64,000 nt of DNA from Odoribacter sp036657595 (GTDB lineage: Bacteria > Bacteroidota > Bacteroidia > Bacteroidales > Marinifilaceae). Position numbers and translations under genes: made by a program. A model generated the notes under the pieces. It had not been told where the DNA came from and did no database searches. It worked only from the letters and a program-made list of their open reading frames with translations. The stretch is taken from positions 10,366 to 74,365 of the forward strand of contig JAVXFZ010000005.1 of assembly GCA_036657595.1 (NCBI GenBank), written 5' to 3'. Positions 52,313 through 60,663 of the stretch are shown piece after piece. The first letter of the stretch is position 1. Every line of letters begins with the position of its first letter.

Positions 52313-52368
52313 ATACTTTTGTTGAATTTGTCCTTCGATTTTTGAAAGGAGAAATTCCTTCATTGCTA

Positions 52369-52896
52369 TTATTCAACTGGTTTCTCATCGTACCAGCCGG
52401 CATACATTGAATAAGCATTTACAATTCTTTCCACTTCACCTTTCAAAAGCTCCTCACCCATTTGTTTCATCTTCTTGGCAGGAGTACCTGCATACACCCA
52501 CCCAGATTCAACAACCGTACCTTTCGTCACAACGCTTCCCGCAGCAACGATCGTATTACTTTCGATAATAGCGTTATCCAATACAATAGCCCCCATTCCG
52601 ATCAACACATTGTCTTTAATCGTACAACCGTGTACAACCGCATTGTGAGCAATTGATACGTTATTCCCGATCGTCGTCGGTGATTTCTGATAGGTAGCGT
52701 GAATGGTCGCGTTATCCTGAATATTTACTTTATTTCCAATTCGGATAGAATGAACATCTCCGCGCAACACGGCTCCAAACCAAATGCTGCAATCGTCGCC
52801 CATTTCCACATCTCCAATGATAGCTGCATTATCTGCTAAAAAGCAGTTCTTGCCGAATTTTGGTGTATGTCCGTTCAATGTCTTGATGATAGCCAT
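52369..52896 (-). CDS. Gamma carbonic anhydrase family protein
   Basis: The 175-residue left-handed beta-helix protein has repeated hexapeptides (for example IGNNVSIAHNAVVHGCTIKD) and the three metal-ligand histidines H66, H84 and H89, so it could hydrate carbon dioxide, although many family members (YrdA, PaaY) have other or unknown roles. It is cytoplasmic and of normal length. A near-duplicate of AAAGCTAAAAATTTAAAAC just upstream (52903-52950) has no known role. Confidence 0.9.
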   Translation of the reverse strand: MAIIKTLNGHTPKFGKNCFLADNAAIIGDVEMGDDCSIWFGAVLRGDVHSIRIGNKVNIQDNATIHATYQKSPTTIGNNVSIAHNAVVHGCTIKDNVLIGMGAIVLDNAIIESNTIVAAGSVVTKGTVVESGWVYAGTPAKKMKQMGEELLKGEVERIVNAYSMYAGWYDEKPVE

Positions 52897-53206
52897 AATA
52901 TTAAAAGCTAAAAATTTAAAACAAAAAGCTAAAGTCTAAAAATTTAAAACGAAAATCGTTTTTACTCTCCATTCTTTGGCGTTATTCTGATTCCTTATTC
53001 GGTTCCGAAATTACAAAATAAGCGGCAAATGACAATGATTATTTTGTTTTTAATCTCTTTTTGGGAAAGAATACGCTAATTTTCAATTTTTCATTCCTGA
53101 TTTTTAGTTATTTAATAAATCTTCCGAAACAGCATCAGGAAGATAGGCGTACAAAAGAGTAGAGTCATTAAAAATTAAATTACTGTAATGAATAGGAGGA
53201 ATAAAT
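52897..53206. other. Intergenic region upstream of hsp20
   Basis: It contains an imperfect A/T-rich direct repeat (52903-52950), a small hairpin AAAACGA/TCGTTTT (52946-52962) and the Hsp20 Shine-Dalgarno. No gene or CIRCE-like operator is visible. Confidence 0.5.
53194..53200 (+). promoter_or_regulatory. Strong Shine-Dalgarno of hsp20
   Basis: AGGAGGA ends 6 bases before ATG 53207, one of only two perfect Shine-Dalgarno sequences noticed in the window. Confidence 0.7.
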
Positions 53207-53638
53207 ATGAGTTTAATAAAGAAAAACAATGAGTTGAGTCCTTTTTATTCCAATATGCTGGACGAATTTCTGAACACAGGTCTTTCAAAATTTGAAGACA
53301 GAAGGGGAGTACCGGCATTGAATATAAAAGAAAGTGATCAAGAATTATCGTTGGAACTGAGAGTTCCGGGAATAAAAAAAGAAGACATCCGTCTGGATTA
53401 CCAAGATGGAATATTGACAATATCCGGTGATAGAAATGAGGAAAAAGAGGAGAAAGATAAAGATAAATATCTCAGGAGAGAATTTAGTTCCTATTCTTTT
53501 CACCGTAGTTTCGAACTACCCGAAGAGAGATACGAGGTGGCAAAAGCTCAGGCTGTCTATAAAGATGGCATTTTGGAGATCGCTTTGCCTAAAAAAGTGC
53601 AGAAAGATAAAGTGAGTAGGCAAATCGAAGTGAAGTAG
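53207..53638 (+). CDS. Small heat-shock protein, Hsp20/alpha-crystallin family
   Basis: Hsp20 proteins bind unfolding proteins without ATP. The 143-residue protein has an alpha-crystallin domain at about 36-130 (VPALNIKESDQELSLELRVPG, GILTISGDRNEEKEEKDKDK, then FELPEERYEVAKAQAVYKDGILEIALPKK in part). The C-terminal RQIEVK provides an IxV-type oligomerisation motif. The A-xx-x-GVL-like core is present as YKDGILEIALP. It has a strong Shine-Dalgarno and a Rho-independent terminator; no heat-shock operator was recognised. Confidence 0.95.
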   Translation: MSLIKKNNELSPFYSNMLDEFLNTGLSKFEDRRGVPALNIKESDQELSLELRVPGIKKEDIRLDYQDGILTISGDRNEEKEEKDKDKYLRREFSSYSFHRSFELPEERYEVAKAQAVYKDGILEIALPKKVQKDKVSRQIEVK

Positions 53639-53656
53639 GGAGTTTGATTTTAGTGG

Positions 53657-53691
53657 TCAGCCGATTCTTGCGGGAATCGGTTGATTTTTTT
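53657..53691 (+). terminator. hsp20 terminator
   Basis: An 11-base-pair stem (TCAGCCGATTC with GAATCGGTTGA, one G-T) and a run of seven T. Confidence 0.85.
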
Positions 53692-53740
53692 CTGTTAATC
53701 AGTCGCTTTCTGAAGAATTGAAAATTTTTTCAGCAAATCA

Positions 53741-53773
53741 TTTGGAAAGATAAAGCAAAACGTGTTATCTTTG
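53741..53773 (+). promoter_or_regulatory. tRNA-Gly promoter
   Basis: TTTG at 53741-53744, 21-base spacer, TATCTTTG at 53766-53773: a canonical promoter about 35 bases before the tRNA. Confidence 0.8.
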
Positions 53774-53807
53774 CACCGTCAAAAATAAAAAGATATTTTG
53801 AAATAAT

Positions 53808-53880
<73 letters not shown>

Positions 53881-53884
53881 CTTT

Positions 53885-53910
53885 AAAGCCGGATTTTTTC
53901 CGGCTTTTTT
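53885..53910 (+). terminator. tRNA-Gly terminator
   Basis: Stem AAAGCCGG/CCGGCTTT, loop ATTTTTT, T-run directly after. Confidence 0.9.
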
Positions 53911-53983
53911 ACATTCAAAAAATCACTCTATCTTCATAGATTGCTTCATCTGCTTTCCGGATCTGCCCACTTTATATAAAATG

Positions 53984-54084
53984 AAAATCCCCGCTCAAGC
54001 GCAAATGCCTTGTTCATTCTATCAATCGGTTAAACGATTTGACAAATAAACGGATAAACAAAGCATTTGTCCGTGCGGGGACTT
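53984..54084 (+). repeat. Structured intergenic element, copy B
   Basis: Arms AAAATCCCCGC...CAAATGC..TTGTT and AACAAAGCATTTG...GCGGGGACTTT pair over three helices; the interior folds on AATCG/CGATT (54024-54039). The right arm (AACAAAGCATTTGTCCGTGC, 54057-54076) is related to the right arm of the element at 49104-49224. Confidence 0.6.
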
Positions 54085-54137
54085 TAAATATTTAATCAGT
54101 GGGTGATGTAAAAAAACGTCACACAACCTTTTTGATA

Positions 54138-55535
54138 TTATTCAACCATTGCGTGCTTATAGCCCTTGATTTTATTCCAAGCACCACGCGTGAAATCGGG
54201 CACTTCAACCGGCATACTGTCATTTTCCATAGACAGGCGGGTCAGTTCGCCGAGACACGACCATTCGGCAGCATCATACACATCCTGATCCAAGGGAAGT
54301 CCATTTTGCAGACAATAAACAAGACGATAGTCCATAATAAAATCCATACCTCCGTGTCCACCTACTTGTTTGGCTTTTGCTTCCAATTCTTTCTGAATGG
54401 GGTGTTGATATTTTTGCATCAACTCCTTCTTCACATTTTCAGGCACAAAATCGTGCATATTTAACTTCTCGTGATCGGGCATACCCTGCAAAGAAGCGTT
54501 ATCAGTCTTAAACGTATAACCTTCAACCGGATATTTATTGGCAAATCCTTCTGTTCCGGTCAATTGATACATCCGGCTATAAGGGCGAGGATTCAATACA
54601 TCGTGTTGAATTTGAATAGTTTTCCCGTTCTCCGTGCGAATCATTGTCATTGTATGGTCGGCATTCTTAAAATCTTCACATTCCTTGCCGGTTTGTTTTT
54701 TCACAATTTTTGCTCCGGTGACAGCTTTTGTACCCATAGCCACTAAATAATTCATTTTATCTCCACGGTGAATATTTAGCAATTGGCAGGCAGGTCCCAT
54801 TCCGTGTGTGGCATAAACATCTCCTCCGTTTTTCTGATTAAAATCCAACCGCCAATTTCCTTGATAGGCAGGCCAAAATTCTTCCAGATTATGAATATAA
54901 GAACCTTCGACGTGCAGAATATCGCCGAAAAGTCCGTGTTGTGCCATATTCAGCGTGGTCAACTCAAAAAAATCATACACACAATTCTCCAACATCATAC
55001 AATGCCGACGCGTCTTTTCTGACGTGTTGATCAACTGCCAACATTCGTCCAAATTCATAGCGGCAGGAACTTCTATTGCCACGTGCTTACCGTGTTCCAT
55101 CGCATAAACGGCAATCGGCGTATGCAACAACCACGGCGTAGCGATATAAATCAAGTCTACATCCTCGCGCTCGCAGAGCTTCTTCCAGCCCTCCTCACCG
55201 CTATAAGCCGTTGCTTTCGGCATATTGTTCTTTGTTAAAGTTGTTTGTGCTTTCTCTACACGTTCGGGATACAAATCGCAAAGTCCTTTAATCTCCACAC
55301 CGTCGATTTTAGAAAAACGATAAACAGCTCCCGGACCCCGCATTCCCAAGCCGATAAATCCGACACGCACCGTTTTAATCGGATCGCAATGAAATCCCAC
55401 CATATCGGTTTGTCCTTTTGCGCGTACCGGTATTTCTGTACGAATCATTGAAGAACTTGCCTTCTTTTGATTTTTGCTATAACCATAACTGAAAGTCAGT
55501 AAAATGGCTATAAATAGATAAAGTGATTTCTTCAT
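54138..55535 (-). CDS. Gfo/Idh-family glycosidase GH109 (alpha-N-acetylgalactosaminidase)
   Basis: The 465-residue exported protein (signal peptide MKKSLYLFIAILLTFSYGYS) has a Rossmann NAD-binding motif VRVGFIGLGMRGPGA (57-71), IATPWLLH, GKHVAIEVPAAM and NCVYDFFEL, followed by the catalytic-region segment GGDVYATHGMGPACQ. This is the pattern of GH109, NAD-dependent enzymes that cleave alpha-linked GalNAc (blood group A antigen, mucin-related glycans). Its gene follows the NahK-like kinase gene after 4 bases, so release and phosphorylation of GalNAc are likely linked. Confidence 0.88.
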   Translation of the reverse strand: MKKSLYLFIAILLTFSYGYSKNQKKASSSMIRTEIPVRAKGQTDMVGFHCDPIKTVRVGFIGLGMRGPGAVYRFSKIDGVEIKGLCDLYPERVEKAQTTLTKNNMPKATAYSGEEGWKKLCEREDVDLIYIATPWLLHTPIAVYAMEHGKHVAIEVPAAMNLDECWQLINTSEKTRRHCMMLENCVYDFFELTTLNMAQHGLFGDILHVEGSYIHNLEEFWPAYQGNWRLDFNQKNGGDVYATHGMGPACQLLNIHRGDKMNYLVAMGTKAVTGAKIVKKQTGKECEDFKNADHTMTMIRTENGKTIQIQHDVLNPRPYSRMYQLTGTEGFANKYPVEGYTFKTDNASLQGMPDHEKLNMHDFVPENVKKELMQKYQHPIQKELEAKAKQVGGHGGMDFIMDYRLVYCLQNGLPLDQDVYDAAEWSCLGELTRLSMENDSMPVEVPDFTRGAWNKIKGYKHAMVE

Positions 55536-55539
55536 AAAA

Positions 55540-56628
55540 TTAATGATTAGAAAATTGTTTGATAAAAGTATTCATTTCATTCAAATGTGCATCAATGCTA
55601 TGTAATAGAGTTAATTGAGCTAATGTACGTTGTAAATTATGATCGGGATATTTAATTTTGTAATAAGTGTCGCCATTGATATAATCTGTCAGGAAACGCA
55701 CGGTTTGCATATAGGTCAACAATTGTGCTCCATAAGGTAAATTTTCGATTTCCGTTGTCGTTAAAAATGGGCGGGCTGATTGAAGGTATCCGCGGGCAAA
55801 CGATTTGAAAATATCCATATTCACGCCTACACGGCTCAGGTCTTCGTCATCCTCTGCTCCCGTATTGGCAGCTGTCCGGATAAAATCGCCGAAGTCCGAT
55901 AAAACAAATCCGGGCATCGTCGTGTCAAGATCAATCACACACAAAAAATGATCCTCCTCGTCAAAAAGCATATTATTCACCTTCGTATCGCAATGAGTGA
56001 TCCGTTTCGGCAACTTCCCTTCGCGGTAGAGACGTTCTGCTTTACACATATCTTCTGCGCGTAACAGCAACTCATCCACTATTGCCTGTACCTTTGCCAA
56101 ACGCTTGACCGGATTGACATCAATTGCTTCCCGTAATTGATGCAAACGAAACTCCATATTGTGAAAATCAGGAATCGTAGCACCCAGCGGTTCGCCGCCT
56201 AAATCAGAAAGTAAATATTGAAATTCACCGAAAGCCTGTCCCGTCAGAAAGGCAAATTCGGGAGTCACCTGCTCATAGGTCTTTGAACCGTCAATAAACC
56301 GAGTGATGCGCCAATAATTTTCACCGTCAAAATAAAATAGCTGACCGTCACGAGCTGCTACCAACGTCAACGTTTTTCGATCTACATCGTTTGCATTCGC
56401 TTGTTGTAACTTATGGCGAATGTGATCCGTGATTCGCTGAATATTGCGTTGCAGCAATTCCACGTCCTTAAAAATCGCGTGATTGATCCGTTGCAACACA
56501 TAATCCTGTGCTGCTGCCGGCGAAGTACGAACCAAATAAGTATCATTGATTAATCCTGTGCCTAACGGCTTGATTTCTACCACTTCTTCAGAAATAGAGA
56601 AATGAGTAACAATGTTTTTTAAATCCAC
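55540..56628 (-). CDS. nahK: NahK-like N-acetylhexosamine 1-kinase (APH fold)
   Basis: The 362-residue protein resembles Bifidobacterium NahK along its length: GTGLINDTYLV near the N terminus, YVLQRINHAIFKDVELL, WRITRFIDGSKTYE, AFGEFQYLLSDL, the kinase loop ITHCDTKVNNMLF (H212, D214, N219), VIDLDTTMPG (D233/D235, metal binding) and SDFGDFIRTAANTG. It would phosphorylate GalNAc or GlcNAc at C1 with ATP. The product GalNAc-1-P needs a uridylyltransferase, not seen nearby. It is the first gene of a two-gene operon with the GH109 gene and has its own -7 box. Confidence 0.82.
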   Translation of the reverse strand: MDLKNIVTHFSISEEVVEIKPLGTGLINDTYLVRTSPAAAQDYVLQRINHAIFKDVELLQRNIQRITDHIRHKLQQANANDVDRKTLTLVAARDGQLFYFDGENYWRITRFIDGSKTYEQVTPEFAFLTGQAFGEFQYLLSDLGGEPLGATIPDFHNMEFRLHQLREAIDVNPVKRLAKVQAIVDELLLRAEDMCKAERLYREGKLPKRITHCDTKVNNMLFDEEDHFLCVIDLDTTMPGFVLSDFGDFIRTAANTGAEDDEDLSRVGVNMDIFKSFARGYLQSARPFLTTTEIENLPYGAQLLTYMQTVRFLTDYINGDTYYKIKYPDHNLQRTLAQLTLLHSIDAHLNEMNTFIKQFSNH

Positions 56629-56669
56629 AGTTGCTATTATATTAGTTTATAAATCTCTTTTCAACCTCA

Positions 56670-56677
56670 CAAAAATA
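56670..56677 (-). promoter_or_regulatory. -7 promoter element of the nahK-GH109 operon
   Basis: Minus strand TATTTTTG matches TAnnTTTG about 42 bases before ATG 56628. Confidence 0.45.
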
Positions 56678-56880
56678 AAAATTTTTGCTAAGATTTCCAC
56701 TTTTTATAAAAAATATATAGCAATGATTTAGAAAACACCTTTAAAAGATATTTCTCATCCTGTGATTCTCCTAACAATAGCACGATTGCTTCGGAAAAAA
56801 AAACATTCATAATTGGTTCCAAAAACCGGGAGGTAAATATATAATGGTTAGCTTACAAAAACAATATAAGCTAACAATCA

Positions 56881-57753
56881 TCAATTATTAATAATACCCT
56901 CCGTTCCCCACGTTTCGTTAATAGTCGTTACAAAATTCAAGGTATTGTCAACAAGGTTGAACACATAGTTTTTACCGCTTTGAATCACCCCTTCCGTCGA
57001 GGCGACGAAATTATATTCTACCCATTGATTTCTCGGTGATCCATAATAAACACACAAGGTAAATGTTTTTACTGCAGTAGACGTTTCGAGAGTAGGCAAC
57101 AATCGGACGGATATTTCGTATGACGTGCCACCTGTTAAAGCAACTTCTTCACCGATCACCGCTTTGATGTCACCCGAATATTTCCCGTACATATCATAAA
57201 CGCCATAAGAAGATGGAGCCCGTAAATAAGCCTTTGTGGCTCCTGCCTGCGGAACATATTTTCGTATTGTAATTTGAGCTTCCGGACGTTTCAATTCGAC
57301 ATTGCTAATGAGTGAATTGGTTCCATTATTCACCGTCGTTTGTTGAAATAGACTATAAAAAACATTGATTTTAGAACTTTCTAAATAAGGGAACACATTA
57401 TTTACTTTCTTCGCCACATCATTGGAACTGCTCAGGCTAACCAGCTTATAATCCTGTTTATTCGTAAAAGCGGTAAGAGATCCCAAGGTGAAACATAGAT
57501 AATAACTATCTCCGTAACGAAGTGCGAACGAAATACTTGGAACGCTTCCTTTATATTCTTGCACAAAAGTTCCATCTGTTTTAAATACATACAAATAAAG
57601 ATCATTCGGCAATGTCCCCGTAGATTGGATCTGTGCATTTGCTACCATATTTTTATACGATTCGGATGAACAATCGCAGAATGAACTTGATTCGTCTGTG
57701 CTACACGAGGCGATTACCAAGACAATGATCAGATCAAATATAATATTTCTCAT
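56881..57753 (-). CDS. Pilus-associated lipoprotein, FimB/Mfa2-like (distal gene of the pilus operon)
   Basis: The 290-residue protein has a lipobox (VIASC, C17) and a Bacteroidetes fimbrillin-like beta pattern (DLYLYVFKTDGTFVQEY, SYYLCFTLG, VELKRPEAQITIRKYVP, GKNYVFNLVDN). A cysteine-rich stretch follows the lipid anchor (CDCSS). In type V pili such proteins anchor or cap the fibre. The gene lies 52 bases downstream of another member and ends the operon. Its specific role (anchor or tip) is not decided by sequence. Confidence 0.65.
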   Translation of the reverse strand: MRNIIFDLIIVLVIASCSTDESSSFCDCSSESYKNMVANAQIQSTGTLPNDLYLYVFKTDGTFVQEYKGSVPSISFALRYGDSYYLCFTLGSLTAFTNKQDYKLVSLSSSNDVAKKVNNVFPYLESSKINVFYSLFQQTTVNNGTNSLISNVELKRPEAQITIRKYVPQAGATKAYLRAPSSYGVYDMYGKYSGDIKAVIGEEVALTGGTSYEISVRLLPTLETSTAVKTFTLCVYYGSPRNQWVEYNFVASTEGVIQSGKNYVFNLVDNTLNFVTTINETWGTEGIINN

Positions 57754-57805
57754 AATGTTATCCTATATATAAAGTAGTGATATAATTGAGATTACTTTTT
57801 ATGAA

Positions 57806-58675
57806 TTACGGGACATTTTTAAAAGGAGTTGTTTGATAAATCGTATAGCTTTTCCCTCCGAATATTGGAACCATACTATCGGTTGGAATAATTTTCTCTT
57901 CAATTAAATTTCCTGCCATATTCAATGCTGAAACGGCGATCCGAACACTATATAAAATAGCCGGATTGGGGGGAGCGACATAAGCAAAAAAAGTATTTGC
58001 ATCCATACGGACAAAATCAGAGATCGTACTTACGTATCCGTCAACATATTGGTACCTTAGACCGTCTAACGTTATGCCATTTGTGATAGGACATTGATAC
58101 GACAAACGATATTTTTTATTAGTTTGATTTTCGTTGGCAGGAAGACACAACTTGATGCGGGTCCATCGGGGAGTTAAATTAACTGTAATAGGTACACTGG
58201 AATCTTCAATCGTAAGAATTCGTTTCTCTTGACCATAAGCAATTAATTTTCCACCGGAAGCATTATACGTATCAACATTTATAATAAATAAATCACTGAT
58301 TCGAGTCGTTTGGGGTACTAAATGTGTATTCCAGTCGTAACTGTTATAACAATTAACCAAATAAACGATCGTATAAAATTGATTGGGGATACATTTGACC
58401 GTTTTTTTGACCGTATTCCCCGAAGGATTGGTCAGAATTTCAGTCAAGATATTATTATGGTCAAACAAAAACACGATCAGATCATTGACATTTGAAACGC
58501 CGGCTTTTGTACTCATCAACTCGATAGATGGCTCTATATATGCACTAAAAGTGAGAGTCTTTTCAATAGCTTCGCTACGTGGACCATTTATATCTTGCTC
58601 CACATCTGCCTCTGAGCAAGATATACTCCAAGTAGAGATCCATAATAACAAATACATCATCCGTTTCATCTTCAA
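57806..58675 (-). CDS. FimB/Mfa2-like fimbrial anchor lipoprotein
   Basis: The 289-residue protein starts MKMKRMMYLLLWISTWSISC with the lipobox SISC, then a fimbrillin-type N domain (VNDLIVFLFDHNNILTEIL, FYTIVYLVNCYNSYDW) and a C domain with TVNLTPRWTRIKLCLP and IVPIFGGKSYTIYQTTPF-like end. This fits the Mfa2/FimB anchor group that ends fibre growth and ties it to the outer membrane. It is the third gene in the operon, 70 bases after the FISUMP-domain gene. Confidence 0.72.
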   Translation of the reverse strand: MKMKRMMYLLLWISTWSISCSEADVEQDINGPRSEAIEKTLTFSAYIEPSIELMSTKAGVSNVNDLIVFLFDHNNILTEILTNPSGNTVKKTVKCIPNQFYTIVYLVNCYNSYDWNTHLVPQTTRISDLFIINVDTYNASGGKLIAYGQEKRILTIEDSSVPITVNLTPRWTRIKLCLPANENQTNKKYRLSYQCPITNGITLDGLRYQYVDGYVSTISDFVRMDANTFFAYVAPPNPAILYSVRIAVSALNMAGNLIEEKIIPTDSMVPIFGGKSYTIYQTTPFKNVP

Positions 58676-58745
58676 TCATTTTAATTCATTACTTTATGGA
58701 TGGATCCAATCATTTTCAACTGTCACCATCATTTTCCAACCTCCT

Positions 58746-60398
58746 TTAATAAATCGTATTATTGTCTATAATACACCGGACATTACATCCCGTTGATACA
58801 GGCAGCCCCTTCCCATCGCCGTCATTCACTTGAATAATAGTATTTGTTATACGGATAGAAGGCATATTACCATAAAAATACTGATTATCCCATTTGGAAG
58901 CGGAAGTCCAATAATACAAAGCATTATTGGAGATGAATGTTGACACTCCATTCTGATACGGGCGATACGTTTTCCCTGCCAGATACATCCTTACCGTTTT
59001 CCCTTTTCGTTTCCCGTCTACATAATAAAGCCCCAGCGTCTGATCAAAAGAAAGACGGTTATAAAGAAATTTAAGCTCCGCAAATGTTGGCACTCTAAAT
59101 CCATTGGGACAAGGATTATTATTCTGTTGCGGACGAATCCATAAAGGAACGCCTTGATTCTCAGCGGTGGGAGCGAACCAACTGTACGAAGGATTGGAAG
59201 GACATATAAACCGCAAATTACTATTATCCATCGGATTCGTCAAATGAGTACTACTGGTTAAACTGCTCCGTTTCTGGTGACCATCACGTTTCCGTCCGAA
59301 TTGAAAACTATATCCCCAATCATCGTCTGAACTGAGATTTTGAACTGTTGCCGACAGTGGATCTCGCGGTTTATCATACTTAGCTCCCAAATCCCGATCC
59401 AACCACAATTGACCGGCAACATTAATCACTTTATAGCCGATCCCCTCGCTATCAGTTATATCAAAACAATCGTCCGTCACTTCAAACGCTACTTCCCCCC
59501 AATCCTGAACGCTTACACTCGCATTCATACTCTTGTCTCCCTCATAATTAATCGTCAAAGTCGTGATCTTATTCGCTGTAATCGGTAGCAAATCGCCGGA
59601 TTTAATTTGCAACACAAATTGCGAATTGACCGGTTCAATACCGATAGAACTTCCACCCACACTGGGCAATAAATACAAAACTCCCTCTTTCGTCAATTGA
59701 TCCACCCGCAGCAAAGAGGGCGTTTGAACACTTGAACTCCCCGAATAATTTTGATTATAAAAACAACTACTATACGTATTGTAAACCTTAAAATACACAT
59801 CCTTGGTCATTAAACCGTACGGATCATTTATCTTCACAATCAATTTTCCAACAACCCTTTTTAGGTTGAAATTCAATGTTTTACTCGTTTCATTCCCTCC
59901 CCAACTAACGGTATTCATATTGCTGACAAATATTTCGGATGCTTCTCCGATCGTATTACTATTGCTTACAGTAGAAAAAAGCAAAGGCAAATTGATTAAT
60001 TTCGCATCAACTCCTTGACCTCCCAACGGCAACAGATACGAATTTGCAGGACTTGTACTCCCTTGCGAAACAACCACAACCCCCATCCGTTTGCGCGGAA
60101 AAGAAGGGATCACCTTTGTGAACATTTGACTGCTGGAATTATAAATCGCATCATTCAAATCATAAAACCCTTCATAAAAATATTGATCCATCCCTGCGAC
60201 ATTCCGAATTTCAAAACAAACCATTTTCACCTGATTCATAAAATTGACACCTCCGGAAGAAGGCATATTTACAGACAATTGTGGAGAGACGAATTCCATC
60301 TTTTGTGCAGAGGAAAGCGATTCATCTTTATGGCACGACACAAAAACGGTCATACACAAAAAATATACAAGAATTCGGAACTTCATAGCTAATTTCAA
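58746..60398 (-). CDS. Type V pilus minor/tip subunit with C-terminal FISUMP domain
   Basis: The 550-residue lipoprotein (lipobox FVSC) has an N-terminal fimbrillin-like half (about 45-310; GKLIVKINDPYGL, ITTLTINYEGDKSM) and a C-terminal FISUMP (Fib_succ_major) domain at about 325-548: INVAGQLWLDRDLGAKYDKP, NPCPNGFRVPTFAELKFL, YWTSASKWDN and GCNVRCIIDN. FISUMP domains are seen in tip-located proteins of type V pili and probably bind ligands. It follows the major fimbrillin gene after about 265 bases that contain paired repeats. Confidence 0.8.
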   Translation of the reverse strand: MKLAMKFRILVYFLCMTVFVSCHKDESLSSAQKMEFVSPQLSVNMPSSGGVNFMNQVKMVCFEIRNVAGMDQYFYEGFYDLNDAIYNSSSQMFTKVIPSFPRKRMGVVVVSQGSTSPANSYLLPLGGQGVDAKLINLPLLFSTVSNSNTIGEASEIFVSNMNTVSWGGNETSKTLNFNLKRVVGKLIVKINDPYGLMTKDVYFKVYNTYSSCFYNQNYSGSSSVQTPSLLRVDQLTKEGVLYLLPSVGGSSIGIEPVNSQFVLQIKSGDLLPITANKITTLTINYEGDKSMNASVSVQDWGEVAFEVTDDCFDITDSEGIGYKVINVAGQLWLDRDLGAKYDKPRDPLSATVQNLSSDDDWGYSFQFGRKRDGHQKRSSLTSSTHLTNPMDNSNLRFICPSNPSYSWFAPTAENQGVPLWIRPQQNNNPCPNGFRVPTFAELKFLYNRLSFDQTLGLYYVDGKRKGKTVRMYLAGKTYRPYQNGVSTFISNNALYYWTSASKWDNQYFYGNMPSIRITNTIIQVNDGDGKGLPVSTGCNVRCIIDNNTIY

Positions 60399-60515
60399 TT
60401 AAATTCAATCTACCGACATAAACAACATTCTCTAAAAATGGAAAAATAAAACTGCTTCATACCAATCTTTTAATCCATAATCACAACTACCAATCCGATG
60501 GATAAAAATCATCGA

Positions 60516-60633
60516 AGGTGTAATCTTCTGTCATCCGAACTAAAATATAAACCATCGTAGAAGAGAAGTTGACAGCCTCTTCTTTTAGGCAATAACTAAA
60601 TCAAGATACGGATAACACTCCAAGATTACACCT
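60516..60633 (-). repeat. Inverted repeats between major fimbrillin and tip genes
   Basis: AGGTGTAATCTT (60516-60527) and its exact complement AAGATTACACCT (60622-60633) bracket an inner AGAAGAG/CTCTTCT hairpin. On the minus-strand transcript this follows the major fimbrillin stop. Confidence 0.65.
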
Positions 60634-60663
60634 GCTTCTTACCGCAACCGATGTCAATACAAC

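Noticed and set aside
54099..54464. Plus-strand frame of 121 residues
   Set aside because: It overlaps the C-terminal coding part of the GH109 gene on the other strand and part of the structured element; no start signal or family match.
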